64,000 nt of DNA from Elysia chlorotica (Eukaryota > Mollusca > Gastropoda > Plakobranchidae), in the NCBI GenBank assembly GCA_003991915.1, contig RQTK01001004.1:116305-180304 (forward strand), in the 5' to 3' direction. Positions 33,666 to 55,983 of the stretch are shown here, piece by piece. The first letter of the stretch is position 1, and every line of letters starts with the position of its first letter. The position numbers and the translations under genes are program-made. The notes under the pieces were generated by a model. That model was not told the DNA's origin. It ran no database searches and worked only from the letters and a program-made list of their open reading frames with translations.

Positions 33666-34235
33666 TCTAACAAATTGAACGGACATAGAAGTTAGAAAAT
33701 AATCTAATAATTTTATTATTCTGCAACAATAAGCAACACTTCGGCGGTCTATTTGGGGTAAATGTTATGATAAACCATTTCGTTCTTTTTATTTGCTTTG
33801 ATTCACCAATCACTATGACAATCTAGATTTAGATCTAGATACCGACCAAGAGCTTTCAATGTAATCACAAATTTTAAAAAAATTATTGTACACTTACAAA
33901 ATTGTTTTGGTTACTGATCATGATTATTGTATTATGTATATATTATATTATTTATTTATTTATTTATAAAATAGAGTATCTGGATTCTTTACAGGGAAAC
34001 TTAACACATCATATAAAACATGATGTGAATTTTCATCCTCGAGGAAGTTCTTCGAAGACCAGAAAATCAGCAATATTGTTAAAAAAAACCAACAGCAAAC
34101 AAACAAACAAACAAAAAAAAACAAAACAACTAACCACACAAACAAAACAACACCAGCAAACACTACAAATTGAAATACAATTGAAAAAGATCAGATTACC
34201 ACTCCATCTTCCCTCCCCTTCACCCCCCCCCCCCC

Positions 34236-34283
<48 letters not shown>

Positions 34284-35054
34284 AACAAACAAAACAACAA
34301 AAAAACAACAACAAACAAACAAAAAAAAAACAATAACAACCAACAAAACAAACACACACACTAAAGAAAGAAAGGCATCTATATAATGTCTTCGTTTCAA
34401 GCTTAGACATACGATCAAATCCAAACCGCTCCACCCTAAAATCCAAAATTTTACAGTAAAATTACCAATGGGCCAGAGAATTATAGAGTCATAAACTAAT
34501 AACATTAAACACCTAATCAAATTTTTTACGAAAATTAAGGAATTAATAAAACTAAAAATTATTTTTTTTTAAATGAACAGACACAACAATTACTGCTTCC
34601 TCGCCTTCTTGAACAACAAGCAAATCGAAAGTGCTATAAATATTGATTTTTTTTTTTTCTAAGTGCGTGCGCAAATTTTAATGCGCACAGTGCGCCGTTT
34701 TCTTAGAACGCTTGGTTAATTATTAATTTATTCTGATTATAAATTATTGAGCCTTCTTTAATTTGATGCAACCTCTTCAAGCAAACATATTATGTTCCTA
34801 AAGTTATAGATCCTGAAGATACACAATTTTGAGTTCAGCACAGTTTAAATTTAGCTGTAATACTTCAGTTTGGTCCATCCTACAGTCCCCACGAATTTTG
34901 TGTGTTCCCAGCTAGTTAATAATAACTTTTTTCTAAAAAAAAAAAGTTGAATGGTGCTTCAAAACTTCCATTTCAGAGCACATAACAGGATTTTTCAACA
35001 AAGAACTAGCCACTTTTCTCATCATTATACACACACACACAAAGACGATTGATA
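33666..35054. other. Intergenic region upstream of the Pierce-family gene
   Basis: AT-rich with homopolymer runs (C14 then A40 at about 34224-34282) and one TAGATCTAG patch (33827-33840). It forms the shared upstream side of the divergent pair ASF1 (-) and Pierce-like (+). I see no coding exon or clear core promoter. Confidence 0.5.
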
Positions 35055-37733
35055 ATGTCTAATTCAACTAACAAAAAAGTGACGTTTAAAGAGGAAATAG
35101 ACGACCAATCCAATGGAGAGGCAGAATGTCTTTTCAACATTGAAGAAGAACCGTATATTACACTAAAGGACCCTTTACATAGCTGCCCATTCGGTGTGCC
35201 TCCAAATACAAAACTTGTGAACTCATGTCTCAACAAGCATTCTGAAGATCAAAGTAAGGATTCGCCTAGTAATTGTACACGAGGTCTACCTGATCGATCA
35301 TTGGAAGGGCAATCACCATTGAAGAACGCACATTCAGGTTTAGATAGCAAAGGTGTCACAAGCGGTGCTACTCTTTGTCCCTCTAATGTGGACCCCGCCA
35401 GGAAATCCAAAAGCCCAGTCCGAACCATCTACGACGGCACCTCGGCAGGTCAACGCCTTACGGATAAGATCAAGGAGATGGTCATAGAGGAAGAATTTAG
35501 GAGAGACAATCCGAAAATGCGGCGACAATTCCCCAAGTAAGATAATGTGCTACATAAAAGACTAACATTATTCTGTATTTTGTATGTGGACATGCATTTC
35601 ATTGATCATCTGTATAATTTACACGTATTTTGTGCTGTTTTTTTCTTTCTTGTTAATGTTATTGCCTGTTCAACTTAATGAACCGAATATCATCGCCATC
35701 ACTAGGAAATGAGTGTAAGTTTTTGCTTTAAAAAACAAAATCGAATATCACATAAACTCATCCCCTCCATTCTCTCCCTGTCTCTGTCTTCCTCTCTTTA
35801 TTTATGTATGTCTGTTTTTTGCCTATCTGCGTTTAACCATCTTCATCCCCCTCCTTCTCTCCTTTCATATTTACACTAATCACGTGGCAATATTTTACTA
35901 GGATCTGTATATACTGCATTGACATAACAATTCATGCTTAGCAATCTTCTCTCTACGGGCTGTTGAAATGATCCCATCGTTTGTCCTATAAATCATAGAA
36001 TGTGAATAACATTGCACGAAGAAATAAACAAACTAAGAAATGGAAATGTTGACAGAAATTCGAAAAACGTATTCGATCTTCATTTTAACGTATTCGATCT
36101 TCATTTTAAATCTTTTTGCATCGGACTATGATAAAAGGTGTGCTTTTGTCTGCATGTCTCTGGTATTACATTGTACTAATTTTCCGTTTCCATACCTAAA
36201 CGTCCGTTTCATTTCGCTTACCCACTTTTACATAATGGGCATGCTTTTAATATGCTAGCCACTGACTCATCCCGCATTCTTTGGATTTGGCAATACTTGA
36301 TGTACACTGAAAATATTTTTTGTTACTTTAACCCCCCACCCCCTTCCATTCTTAAAGATACCGCGGCATCTGTGGCAGTCTAGGAAACCCTGTTTTCACG
36401 AGCACACCCGTAGGGCCACCTGAGTACCAGGCCAAGTGTCCGGCACGGCGAGTGCCTGGGTACCCCCCACCAAAACGCCAGAATCCATTGTATTACACAA
36501 CCAGGTCAGCTGGAATCTTATCATTTTTATGGTTCAATGCGCAGCATTTATCAATGTTTGAAAGGGCAGATTTATGGATAGATAGGGCCTACATCGTTTT
36601 AAGTACCCATATGATTACTGAATACAAAAGGAAGCCGAGGCGTTGCATACATGCAGTCTGACGACTATGATGCGGAACGGCGATAAGTAAGTAAGTCATA
36701 TGATTACTTACACACGTCGTTGCTGCTGTTTTCTCTTTCTCTCTCTCTCATCGTTCTAACTAACAACCTTCCCCCAGTAACCCACGCTGCCAGATCTAAC
36801 CAATATTTATCAAACGAGTCCGAATGGAGCCGGCTAACAACACTAGTACATGTAACAGCAAAACCCCAAACAACCCTCACACTATAGGGACGACCTTGTC
36901 ATCTCTCTGACAGCGCCTGGCAGGTCGAAGAAAGTTTGGTTAAAAAAAAGGGTGATCCTTAAGGCTCCCGGTGACACCTCAAACTAAAGGCTGGGAAGTG
37001 GGAGTCAGAGTTGATGGAAAAGGGCAGATCGCGGCTGCTGAATCTGAAGTGGAAGAACGCAGGAAGAAGGATGAACCCGTAATCCCACATTAATTTTAGC
37101 ACTGGTTTAGCCAATTGTGTGCGCTAACTGATCCAACCAGTAACAAGCCTATTCTACGCATAGTTTTTCTAGTCATATTGTCTTCTTTCTGCAGCCATGC
37201 TTCAGATCCACTGCAGTTTAACTGCGAGAAAAAAACAATTAAAAGCAAAAGATACGACCCACTCTCGCATTCTTACCATACACTATAACTTTAAAAAAAA
37301 AGTTTGAAAATAAAATCGACCGCCGCCCACGTTTTATCCCTCTCCACAATTTTCATTCCAGGTTTAACCCCCCCCCCCCCAAAAAAAAAAAGATGAATAA
37401 AGTAATTTATTTTTCTCCTTTTTTTATCTTATCATTATTGGTGTGACCAAGCAATAACATTATCGAGCAGATTTTATTCTAAAAAAAAGCAATTAAGAAT
37501 CTGGTGACGTTCAAATAAAAAAAAATGGTTTATCATTGCAGAGTTGCTAAATATGCATGTCTCTCTTTCTCGGTATCTCCAGTAATGACTATGGTAGTTC
37601 TGAGCCATGCTTTGAGACCACGCCCATCGTCTTTTACCCTAATGACCAGTCTTTCACTCTCTCTCGGGCCCTCGGAGGCATGTACGAGGACGCTCATCTC
37701 ACCACAGACACAGACAGTACCACACTGTGGTGA
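35055..37733 (+). CDS. Pierce1/Pierce2-family ciliary microtubule inner protein
   Basis: Exons 35055-35536, 36358-36504 and 37583-37733 (TGA); GT/AG borders and phases give 259 aa. PIERCE1 and PIERCE2 bind the inside of doublet microtubules in motile cilia and help attach outer dynein arms. The family pattern is in exons 2-3: GNPVFTSTP, then NPLYYTTRSNDYGSSEP, VFYPNDQSFT, and LGGMYED, matching remembered YRTSNxxYGSxxPT / FYPxxxxFSxxLxxxGM of human PIERCE1. Start: first ATG of an open exon. The first 160 residues (exon 1) are Ser/Asn/Lys-rich, largely disordered except VTFKEEI and a helical DKIKEMVIEEEFRRDNP segment, and have no counterpart I know in the short human proteins (human PIERCE1 is about 136 aa). 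Which paralogue it is, I cannot say. Confidence 0.8.
36600..36700 (+). repeat. Possible LINE 3' end with (TAAG)n tail
   Basis: Sequence ending GCGATAAGTAAGTAAGT in the second intron of the Pierce-like gene resembles the tetranucleotide tail of RTE-type LINEs. Nothing more is recognisable. Confidence 0.3.
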
Positions 37734-37735
37734 AG

Positions 37736-37841
37736 GCAATCTGAAATTATGCCACAGTGGCATTACAGCACTGAATGAGACTTACAAACAGGATAGAGCT
37801 AGAATATTAGTGAGATATGAAGAGATAGATAGGTGGAGAAT

Positions 37842-37891
<50 letters not shown>

Positions 37892-37898
37892 TAAAGAG

Positions 37899-37934
<36 letters not shown>

Positions 37935-38038
37935 AATCTGAAATTATGCCACAGTGGCATTACAGCACTGAATGAGACTTACAAACAGGATAGAGCTAGA
38001 ATATTAGTGAGATATGAAGAGATAGATAGGTGGAGAAT

Positions 38039-38112
<74 letters not shown>
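37736..38112 (+). repeat. 195-bp tandem duplication with (GA)n tracts after the Pierce-like stop
   Basis: Two copies of a unit that begins AATCTGAAATTATGCCACAG (about 37739 and 37934), followed by GAATGAGACTTACAAACAGG and a (GA)n run. The first unit starts a few bases after the stop codon, so the repeat is in the 3' UTR or just beyond. Confidence 0.9.
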
Positions 38113-38113
<1 letters not shown>

Positions 38114-40503
38114 GGCGGGGAATTACAGATGGAAATGGTGGCATCTGCAAATTAGAGATGGGGATAGAACTAGATTATGGTAGCTATAAGCCATGAATTA
38201 GTTGTTTTTTTATACATAGTAATAATCTTAGATATTTAATAGGAACGTTCTACAAAAAGAATATATATTTATTATATAAAATAAACAATGTATACTCTTT
38301 AAAGATTACATCAATGGAAATATGCTTCACTTGTATTTATAATTGTATCTATTTAAAGATATACAATTTGATAACGTTTAACAAGCTTAAGGCTTGATTT
38401 TTTAAAACTGCATTCAACAGAGCCACAAGTTCTGTGTGGGTGTATGCATATGTACATAATATCAATTCTTTTTTATTCTATACACAACACCTATTAAATC
38501 ATAAATCAAATTATTTATCTGTTCATTTTTTTGGGCTTTGATAGAATCTAAAAGAATTTGAAAATAAAATAACCACCTTAAAAACAATAAGACAAACCTT
38601 TCCAAAAGTAAATAAATGGATATGTTGTTTTACACCCAGATATTGAAAGCAGTAACTGTTAGCTATTCTCGATGGGTACATCAAATAGGAAACAAAAATC
38701 AATTGCATAAAAATTTATCGTTCCCTGAAACACAGGTTTGACTATTGCGAATGAAGCCAGACAACAACTTTTCACATGTTTTATTGATAGTATAACTTTT
38801 CCTATATTCGACCAAGATTTTGTGTATTATCATTGGAAGTTGGTTTATTTTTTGGTCAAATATTGAATATAACATGATTTACTCATTGGGTAAATCAATC
38901 GAGTAAGGAAAAAAACAACCCTCAGTCACTATCAAAGCAGCATACATGCCTATTTTGTAATAAAACCACACAAACTATGTAAACTCATCTTTAAGCAGAA
39001 CTGCGTCTGAAAGCTTTGCAAGTCAAGCAAAAAATATATAATAAGGAAGTTTTCATTCTTTGATAAATGATTTTGCTTACCATAACGGGTAACTTTACAA
39101 CAGAACCGTAAGGAAAACAACAGTGACATACCAGGCAGAAAACCTAATGAGGAACTACATTAAGAGGGGAGTTTTTCACACAAAAAAAGTTTTAACAAGA
39201 GCTATTTGAAAAGATTTTTTATTTCCTTCTCAAAGTGTTCATATAATACAATAGCATTTAAAGACATCCAACTACAAAAAAACCCCCAGACAAGCATGAA
39301 ATATTCAAAACTGTCAGAACAGTAGATGAAGTGATTTAGCTGTACAGCATAGGGTAAAACATTTTTTTTTTAAATATGTGAAATCTTATAAGAATTAAAG
39401 TACACTTGAGTACCATTGACCTAGTTTCTAAATATTAAATTGACATGATTACCGATAGAGGATTCTATATATGATTTAAAATCAACATTGGTGTAAAATG
39501 TTTTTGTTACGTCGATACATTCATACAGTAATGTACATGTAACATTTTTTAAAAACAAAAATGGCTTCAACATATACATATAGAATGTTTTTTTTCTCCT
39601 CCCTGCTTCTATCTGCATGTCTTATTTTTTCTCTATCTGTTTCATCTTCCACAAAAGCACTTCTTAGTAGTTTAGGCTAAGATCTTATTGTTTTTTTCTC
39701 AATTATGATAATATCTTCAAAAATACCAGATCTGTAGCCAATAATTGTTAAAACAATAAGTAATTCAGCTTGATATTGAAATAACACAATTATGAAGTTG
39801 GGATTTAAGCAATGCATAATCATTACACAAAAAAAACAACAATGACACACAAAAATGTACATGTTTCAGTTTTACAATATCTGCTTGATATCCAGAGAAC
39901 ATACTGGTACTCTTTGGATAACAAAATCATCTTAAAATTTAAAATTTTACTTTAAAAAATACAACAACAATGAAAAAAAAGTTTTCTGCCCATGACTGCA
40001 AACAACAAACTCTTATAATGGTGTATTAAAAAAATGTATCTCTAACTTGATCTCTCGAGCAGTATATCTGGAGTTTAAAAAGTTTCTACGAGACTATAAT
40101 TAATAGATATCAGTAAAGGACTTAAGGAAGAAAAAGCTAGCAGATAAGGTTTTATTTCAAAGCAAATAGAAAAATTTTAGGCCATTCCACAAGGGCGTCT
40201 CTCAGATAACAGGCACCAAGGTTTGAATTGTCCATTTCAGGTACATGTCCTTTATATAAAATAAGAGCTCCCATATTTTACCAATTTACAGTAGATGGAC
40301 ACATCTTCAGTTAGGTGAGGAACTACTTCAACTCAAGAAGGGCATAGTTGGATAGAGTAATAGAAAAATCAATCGAAAAAAAAATTGACTTTGATTTGTA
40401 TGGATCATTGTGTGGTATTTTTGCAAACTAGTTTGCAACTCTTAAAACTCAACAGAGCAACCGGTTTCATTGAAAAAAAAAAAAGAACATTGCAAAGATT
40501 TCT
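38113..40503. other. Convergent intergenic region / 3' UTRs of Pierce-like gene and VPS28
   Basis: AT-rich, no coding frame supported. Candidate poly(A) signals: AATAAA about 38281 (+), and 40151-40156 read on the minus strand for VPS28 (about 350 bp past its stop). Confidence 0.5.
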
Positions 40504-50512
<10,009 letters not shown>

Positions 50513-50520
50513 TCTTTATA

Positions 50521-50981
50521 CAAAGTTCGGCACTCCTTAAGTTGTGTGGTCCGAAGCAATCAAATTGATGGGTGAGTGGAATTCGATGGGCGAGTGGGTG
50601 GGATTACATCGGAGTCAGTCAATCTGTGGAGAGAGGGAGAGAGACAAAATAGAAATACAGACAGACCTAAAGCAAGCGAGTGTGAGAGAAGGAGATGAAG
50701 AGAGATTTGAGTTGGTTGCTTAACATATCTATTTTATGTGCATGAATGTTTGTCTCCACCCCCTTCCCTGCCCGCATTGTACTGAATCACTCCTTGTCTT
50801 TTTGAATCAAACAAATCATGCAAATAGGCCTACAATTAAAAAAAATTACAAAATACAAGCACAAGAAGTACAGCTGGCAGGTATTCTATTCAATTTTAAT
50901 TTATAATCAAATTAGGCCCACCCACCCCATTTAATCGCCCACAAGCTAGGGACCACAAAACTCAAGGAGTGCCCAAAGTTC
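50521..50981. mobile_element. MITE with 8-bp target duplication next to the VPS28 start codon
   Basis: Element 50529-50973 begins GGCACTCCTTAAGTTGTGTG and ends with the inverse of a similar sequence (GGACCACAAAACTCAAGGAGTGCC without exact identity: about 28-bp ends). Perfect 8-bp direct repeats CAAAGTTC flank it (50521-50528, 50974-50981). Both arms carry a GTGGGCG/GGGTGGG motif. There is no coding capacity. The 8-bp duplication fits hAT or Merlin-like elements; GG...CC ends favour the latter, from memory. It lies just upstream of VPS28 (minus strand). Confidence 0.85.
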
Positions 50982-51079
50982 TGTCAAGTCGATCCGGTTG
51001 TTAGTAGAAAATGTGATTTATTTACCTGTTAATAAAATCATGAATCTTTGCCCCTGCAACAATCTTTTGTTGATTTTCT

Positions 51080-51640
51080 ATGTATAATCACCATCGATTT
51101 AGATCTAAATCTAGATTTAGAGGCTTCTAGTTACAAGTACTTGTTACTTGTGGTCTTGGGTTACATAGATCTATAGATTTAGATCTAGAATAGGCCTAGA
51201 TCTAGATCTATAATACTAGATTAGATTAGATTTTATATTTTGATTCTATAGACTATACATATATATCTAATACTAATCATCAATTTTGATAATGAAACCG
51301 TGATCTCTCTGGTTATACTAGAATCGAGATGGTGCTCGAAGTTCTGAATAGTAGTAAATGGTGGATCTAAATCGGGGTTATGATGTTTTCACACATAATG
51401 ACACATAGATGAAGATCTATAAATAAGCCTGAATCTAGACCTAGTCATCTACAGGGAAATCCGGAATCTACTTACAGAGTGACAGCCCTAGAATCTTGAT
51501 ATAAGGTAGCGTCGGGTTATTTCGACGCATTGGGTACTCCACTAGGCCCTAACGGGTTGCCTGCTTTGTGCAATCTTCGTGCTCTGTATTATTGGAGGAA
51601 GCGGACTAGATCTATGATCTCAATTGGCCTTTTTTCAAGT
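51080..51640. repeat. TCTAGATC-rich patch upstream of VPS28
   Basis: AGATCT/TCTAGA palindromes repeated at 51098-51125 and 51170-51215, with scattered copies to 51610. Possibly part of the VPS28 promoter region. Confidence 0.6.
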
Positions 51641-52587
51641 ACATGTATCGTGATAGACTCATGACAGGTTATGTTTTGCATTGTTTCTTGTGTGTTTTAA
51701 GTCCTGCTTTACAACAACTACCAACATTGTGGCGAATTGCCACCATGAGAATAATTTCACTACCGCGATTGGATAACTTCGCAATCACACTATACTTCTT
51801 GCATTTATATTTTTTTTCATTTTATTTGTTTCCTTTTTTTTTGGGGGGGGGGGGGGGGGTGACTTCCCTGCTCTTGTAATTTTATCCACAATAACATTGT
51901 TTTTTTTGGCGTAACATTGCACTCCCTTCACGCTCTCCAATCCAGTCAACACTTTCCTAAAACATGATTTTGTAAGAACCCCAAAGTCCATAGCAGCCCC
52001 CGAACATGCCGCTCCTCGGGGTTTTGATAGCATTTTCTAAAGCATTTTTGGGGGGGGGGGGGGGTATCATATTTCTTTTCATTTCTTTCACCCATTGTAC
52101 TAAAATTATAAAACAATCAGCTGACTTTCTTTATCCTTACAGTGTGGCGAAATTTGCCGACTAGCTTGGCGAAATTAGCCGATAGGGGATAGATGAACAA
52201 ATTGGTTAATTTTAATAATAAACAATTCTCAAAGTAAAAAAAAAAACCAGCAATGAGATAAAAAAATTAGAAGTCATAAACATGCATTAACACACAAGAA
52301 ACGTAATTTATATCAAACTGAAAATGGGCAAAAAGTGAAGGAGTAATAACACGAAATAGGTCATTACACGTATTGAGAAGCGGCAGTGAGAGAGAAGAGA
52401 TAGATGCTTGCTGAAAAGCTGAGGTTTTTAGGGAATATTGTCGCACCGTAGAAATTTAAACACTCCTCATTGGTTGCCTAATTTGACGAGACACTATTCA
52501 CAGTTATTTTGAGACGGACACTTGGACTCTTCCGAAAGGGGTTGCGGAATTCCATACGACGGTGGGAAGAATGGCGAAATTACTTAC

Positions 52588-52667
52588 CTGTCGAAGTTGT
52601 CTGACATTACCTTAGTGATCTTTATGTTTTTATACAAGACATTCACTGCTTGACTGTCGTCCTCCGG
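52588..52667 (-). other. Candidate exon, unassigned
   Basis: Minus-strand 80-bp segment with good acceptor (TTATTCCAG) and donor (CAG|GTAAGT) and one open frame reading PEDDSQAVNVLYKNIKITKV then MSDNFDR. Its end phase does not fit the VPS28 coding exons, so it is either a VPS28 5' UTR exon, part of another gene, or chance. Confidence 0.3.
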
Positions 52668-53066
52668 CTGGAATAATTTTATTAGCAGTCGTGGAAAATA
52701 ACAGGCAGCTCGGTAAATCACAGCATTATAACTTAATTATTAGATAAAATATGAAATGCGATCATATAATAAAATAGAGCAATTATAATAATAACAATAA
52801 ATTGAAAATACCAGTACTGGCAGTAGGGGTAGGGATAGTTAATATGATGGGTTGTTTAGTAATTTTTTTTTTTCATCAACGATTTTAGACAAAGAGACGT
52901 TTCTCTTACTTCTCTATACAACTTTCGCTTTTATTTTCGGTTTTGACTCATGAGCTATGACTTACGAGTTAACTTCATTGACCGTGGTTCCATAATAGTT
53001 TTAAATACTTGTAATAACCCAAAGGTAGATCCAGATTACACTCTAGTGCCTTTAATTTTGACGTTT

Positions 53067-53519
53067 CTCTTAGGGTACTCTTGAGTTTTGTTGTCCCTAG
53101 GCTGTGGGCGGTCAAATATTTGGGTGGGCGGAAATCGATTATTTAAATTGAATAAAATACGTGCCAGCTGTGATCCCTAGCCCTGTCTTTTTGTTGCTAT
53201 TTAAAAAAATCTTGTATTGGCACGATTTGTTTGATTCAAAAAGACGGGGAACGATTCGATTATATTCAATTGTTTATTTGAACACGGGTACACGCTCTTA
53301 AAATTGATATATAAGATATGTTCAGCCACCAACACAACTCTCTATCTCTGTGTTTCTCACCCTCGCTTGTTCTGCGTGTATGTCTGTTTCTCTCTCTCCA
53401 CGGGTTGGCTGACTACGATGTAATCGAATTCCCCCATTTGCCCATCAAATACCGCCCACCCACCCAATCGATTGCCCACAGGCTAGGGACCTCAAGATTT
53501 AAGGAGTGTCCCTCTTAAA
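53067..53519. mobile_element. Second copy of the 50.5-kb MITE, opposite orientation
   Basis: Ends near 53075 (GTACTCTTGAGTTTTGTTGT) and 53511 (its inverse). Left arm matches the right arm of the 50529-50973 copy inverted, including GTGCCAGCTGTG-type and GATTTGTTTGATTCAAAAAG internal sequences. Flanks share CTCTTA (6 of 8 bases), an aged target duplication. Confidence 0.8.
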
Positions 53520-54582
53520 TCAGTAAAACTAGATCTATCTGGATACATATAAATATCATGATTCTAGAGTGTCTGTATTCATTAGATGTAGGTCTAGATT
53601 TTGTTTTATTTCTGCCTTGAAACCCATATGAAACTGCTAGGAGGTTATGTAGAAATCTCGCTCTACACAATAGGCCTGAATCTAGAGCTAGTAAGGTCGG
53701 ACAAAGCCGCCCAATAAGAATGTCAGGGACTGCGGTATTCAAAATGAAATTGAAAGACTAAATTTTATTTTAAAGTCTCATATTCTTCAGATCCACCCTC
53801 ATCTGAACACGAGCATACTCATGGATTCAAAGAAGAAAAAGTATAGCCAAGAATGTCAGTATAGATGTACCTGACGCAAAACTTTGTTAAAAGTCATTTT
53901 TTATATGAAGTTGTAAGGTGATTTTTTTAAATACTTATTTTCGCTCACAAAAAATTTCCTGGTATAATAGTTTTTAATACAATTGTTTGAAAGTATTTCA
54001 AAATGTCTGCAATAAAAAAAGCTTCAATTAAAATTTTTGTTGTAGTAGCGAAAATCTGTAATTCTATACTTTAGTTACTCATAAATTCAATACATGTGAA
54101 AGAATGACAATGAAGTTAAGTGATAGGTTTAATAAAAATGTACAAAACAATGTCATAATGTTTTTATCAGCTCTTTTGGCTCAAACTTTCACCATTTAAA
54201 GTTAGGTTAAAGTGTTTTAATGTCATTTATTATACTTTTTATACCTCATCTAGACATGTATGTATATCTTTTAAAGTATTAAACTCAAACACACCTTTGT
54301 TTCTTTATACAGGAGTTTCTTGTTTTTCCAGTGACATTATTAAGATATCGCACTATCAATACTCACTAACCTAGAGCACCAATTATGAGGGCACTAAAAG
54401 GTGAAGTGATCCCACCGTGAACCCATTAAGACAAGGCGATCACGGTCGCACATGCCTCTGCCTAGCTCAACTAAAATGCCACTCTTAGAGCGTCAAGATT
54501 GACACAGATTTCTTCCATATTTTAATTCATCGTGCATGGTAATTATCCATGGTCCAAATATTGGAAACTATTGACATTGAAT

Positions 54583-54945
54583 AGAAAAAAAGGAAAGAAA
54601 GAAAAAGAAGAAGGAGAAGAAGAAAAAGGAGAGGGAAAAAGAGGAGGAGGAGGAGTAAAATAAGAACGAGAACAAGAAATCAAAGAAATGCAAGAAGACT
54701 AAAAACAATAGAAAAAGAAGAACATTAAGAACAAGTGGACGAAATAGAAAATATAACAGAAATAGAAGAAAAAGAACAACAGCAACAGCAAGACCAGTAA
54801 TAATGGACAAAACAACAATGACATAAATAACAATAACAGAAACAAGACTGAGAACAAGAAGAAGAAATAGAAGAAATAATAGACGAATTTAAAAAAAATG
54901 GAAGGAGAAGAGGAAGAGGAGGAATTAAAAAGGAGTAGAAAAAGT
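54583..54945. repeat. Purine-rich AAG/GAA/CAA stretch
   Basis: About 360 bp of nearly unbroken A and G with some C, imperfect GAA and AACA repeats. Low complexity; not coding. Confidence 0.85.
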
Positions 54946-55249
54946 GTGTGCTACACTGCTCTAACATAAATTTATCATTGATGTCCATGGGTACCGCTGA
55001 TGGTTGAAATTCTTTACGCAGAACAATTATATTAGGCCCAGAAGGATAAAATACTGAGAGTGCGAGTTACTTGTCATGTTTATTACCTGCTGTAAAACAT
55101 GAATCAACAGCTTAGAAATTGAAAATTTTTCGCGAAGTGAGTAATTTTTTTAGGGCACAATGTATGCATTTTTCCACTTTATTTGAACGTAATGATGTAC
55201 ATTAGATTGACTTTAAATATAATGTCCTTCAAAATAAGATTATATCGCA

Positions 55250-55724
55250 TTCCAGGCATTCCATCCGCATTCCCCCTTTGTTGCGCAGGTAAAATTTGTG
55301 ACCATAAACGGTGTCCGCCCGTTTGTGGTGAGCTGTCAGAATGATAAGGGTGCATGATTTACAGGCTTGCAAAATAAAAAAGTGGTATTTTTTAGACTCC
55401 CTTTTCCAGTGGGATTTCTTGGTTTAACTACTAAAAAAATGGTGATATTTGGCAAAACATTTCTGCGTTGACATGGCATGTGATGAGCTGTTTCCTTTTC
55501 AATTTTAAAAAGACTACTGTTTGGAATTTGATAAGGACTCTGAAATAGTTTTTTGTGTGTTATTTTATGAAAGTTGTTTACACCCTGCTCATGAAAAAAT
55601 TGAACATGCCATAGAGACATATCCGGAAATAGCAAGGCTACATAATATATTATGTAAAAAAGGCAATTTTACACAACTGTTGGAAAATGATTTTCATAGT
55701 TCTCTTGATTTTATGCATGTGTAA
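55250..55724 (+). other. Coding-like block of unknown identity
   Basis: Plus strand 55521-55724 reads a helical-looking 67-residue frame (CLHPAHEKIEHAIETYPEIA, ending SSLDFMHV then TAA). Upstream 55288-55350 also reads protein-like (TINGVRPFVVSCQND). The minus strand is open over 55336-55635 as well, so coding direction is ambiguous. It may be a gene fragment or a decayed duplicate. I could not recognise a family. Confidence 0.25.
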
Positions 55725-55825
55725 ACTTATTTTCTCACAGAATATATAATGATATATTTTTATAACATCTTATTTGGTTTTTATGAATTCATACATTAAT
55801 AAAAACCATTATTTGTATTATTTTG

Positions 55826-55828
<3 letters not shown>

Positions 55829-55909
<81 letters not shown>
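55829..55909. repeat. (TTA)n microsatellite
   Basis: Pure (TTA)n of about 80 bp, ending 75 bp before the ATPAF1 start codon. Confidence 0.97.
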
Positions 55910-55983
55910 GAGACCTTTTTAAAGGCAAATAAAATAAAAATATATACTTTAATCTTTTTCCCTATCAGATCAAATTCACAGAA

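Larger units (their letters stand above)
50982..55983. other. Intergenic region between VPS28 and ATPAF1
   Basis: Upstream side of the divergent VPS28/ATPAF1 pair. Besides the two MITEs it holds a G18 run (51843), a segment of moderate CpG content (52430-52620), a purine-rich AAG/GAA stretch (54583-54935), a coding-like block (55250-55724) and a (TTA)n tract. No gene could be confirmed. Confidence 0.5.

Noticed and set aside
32482-33670. Long open frames across the N gap
   Set aside because: Made of unknown bases and trinucleotide repeats.
51785-52033. 82-codon minus-strand open frame between G-runs
   Set aside because: Flanked by homopolymers, no splice or start context, and no recognised family.
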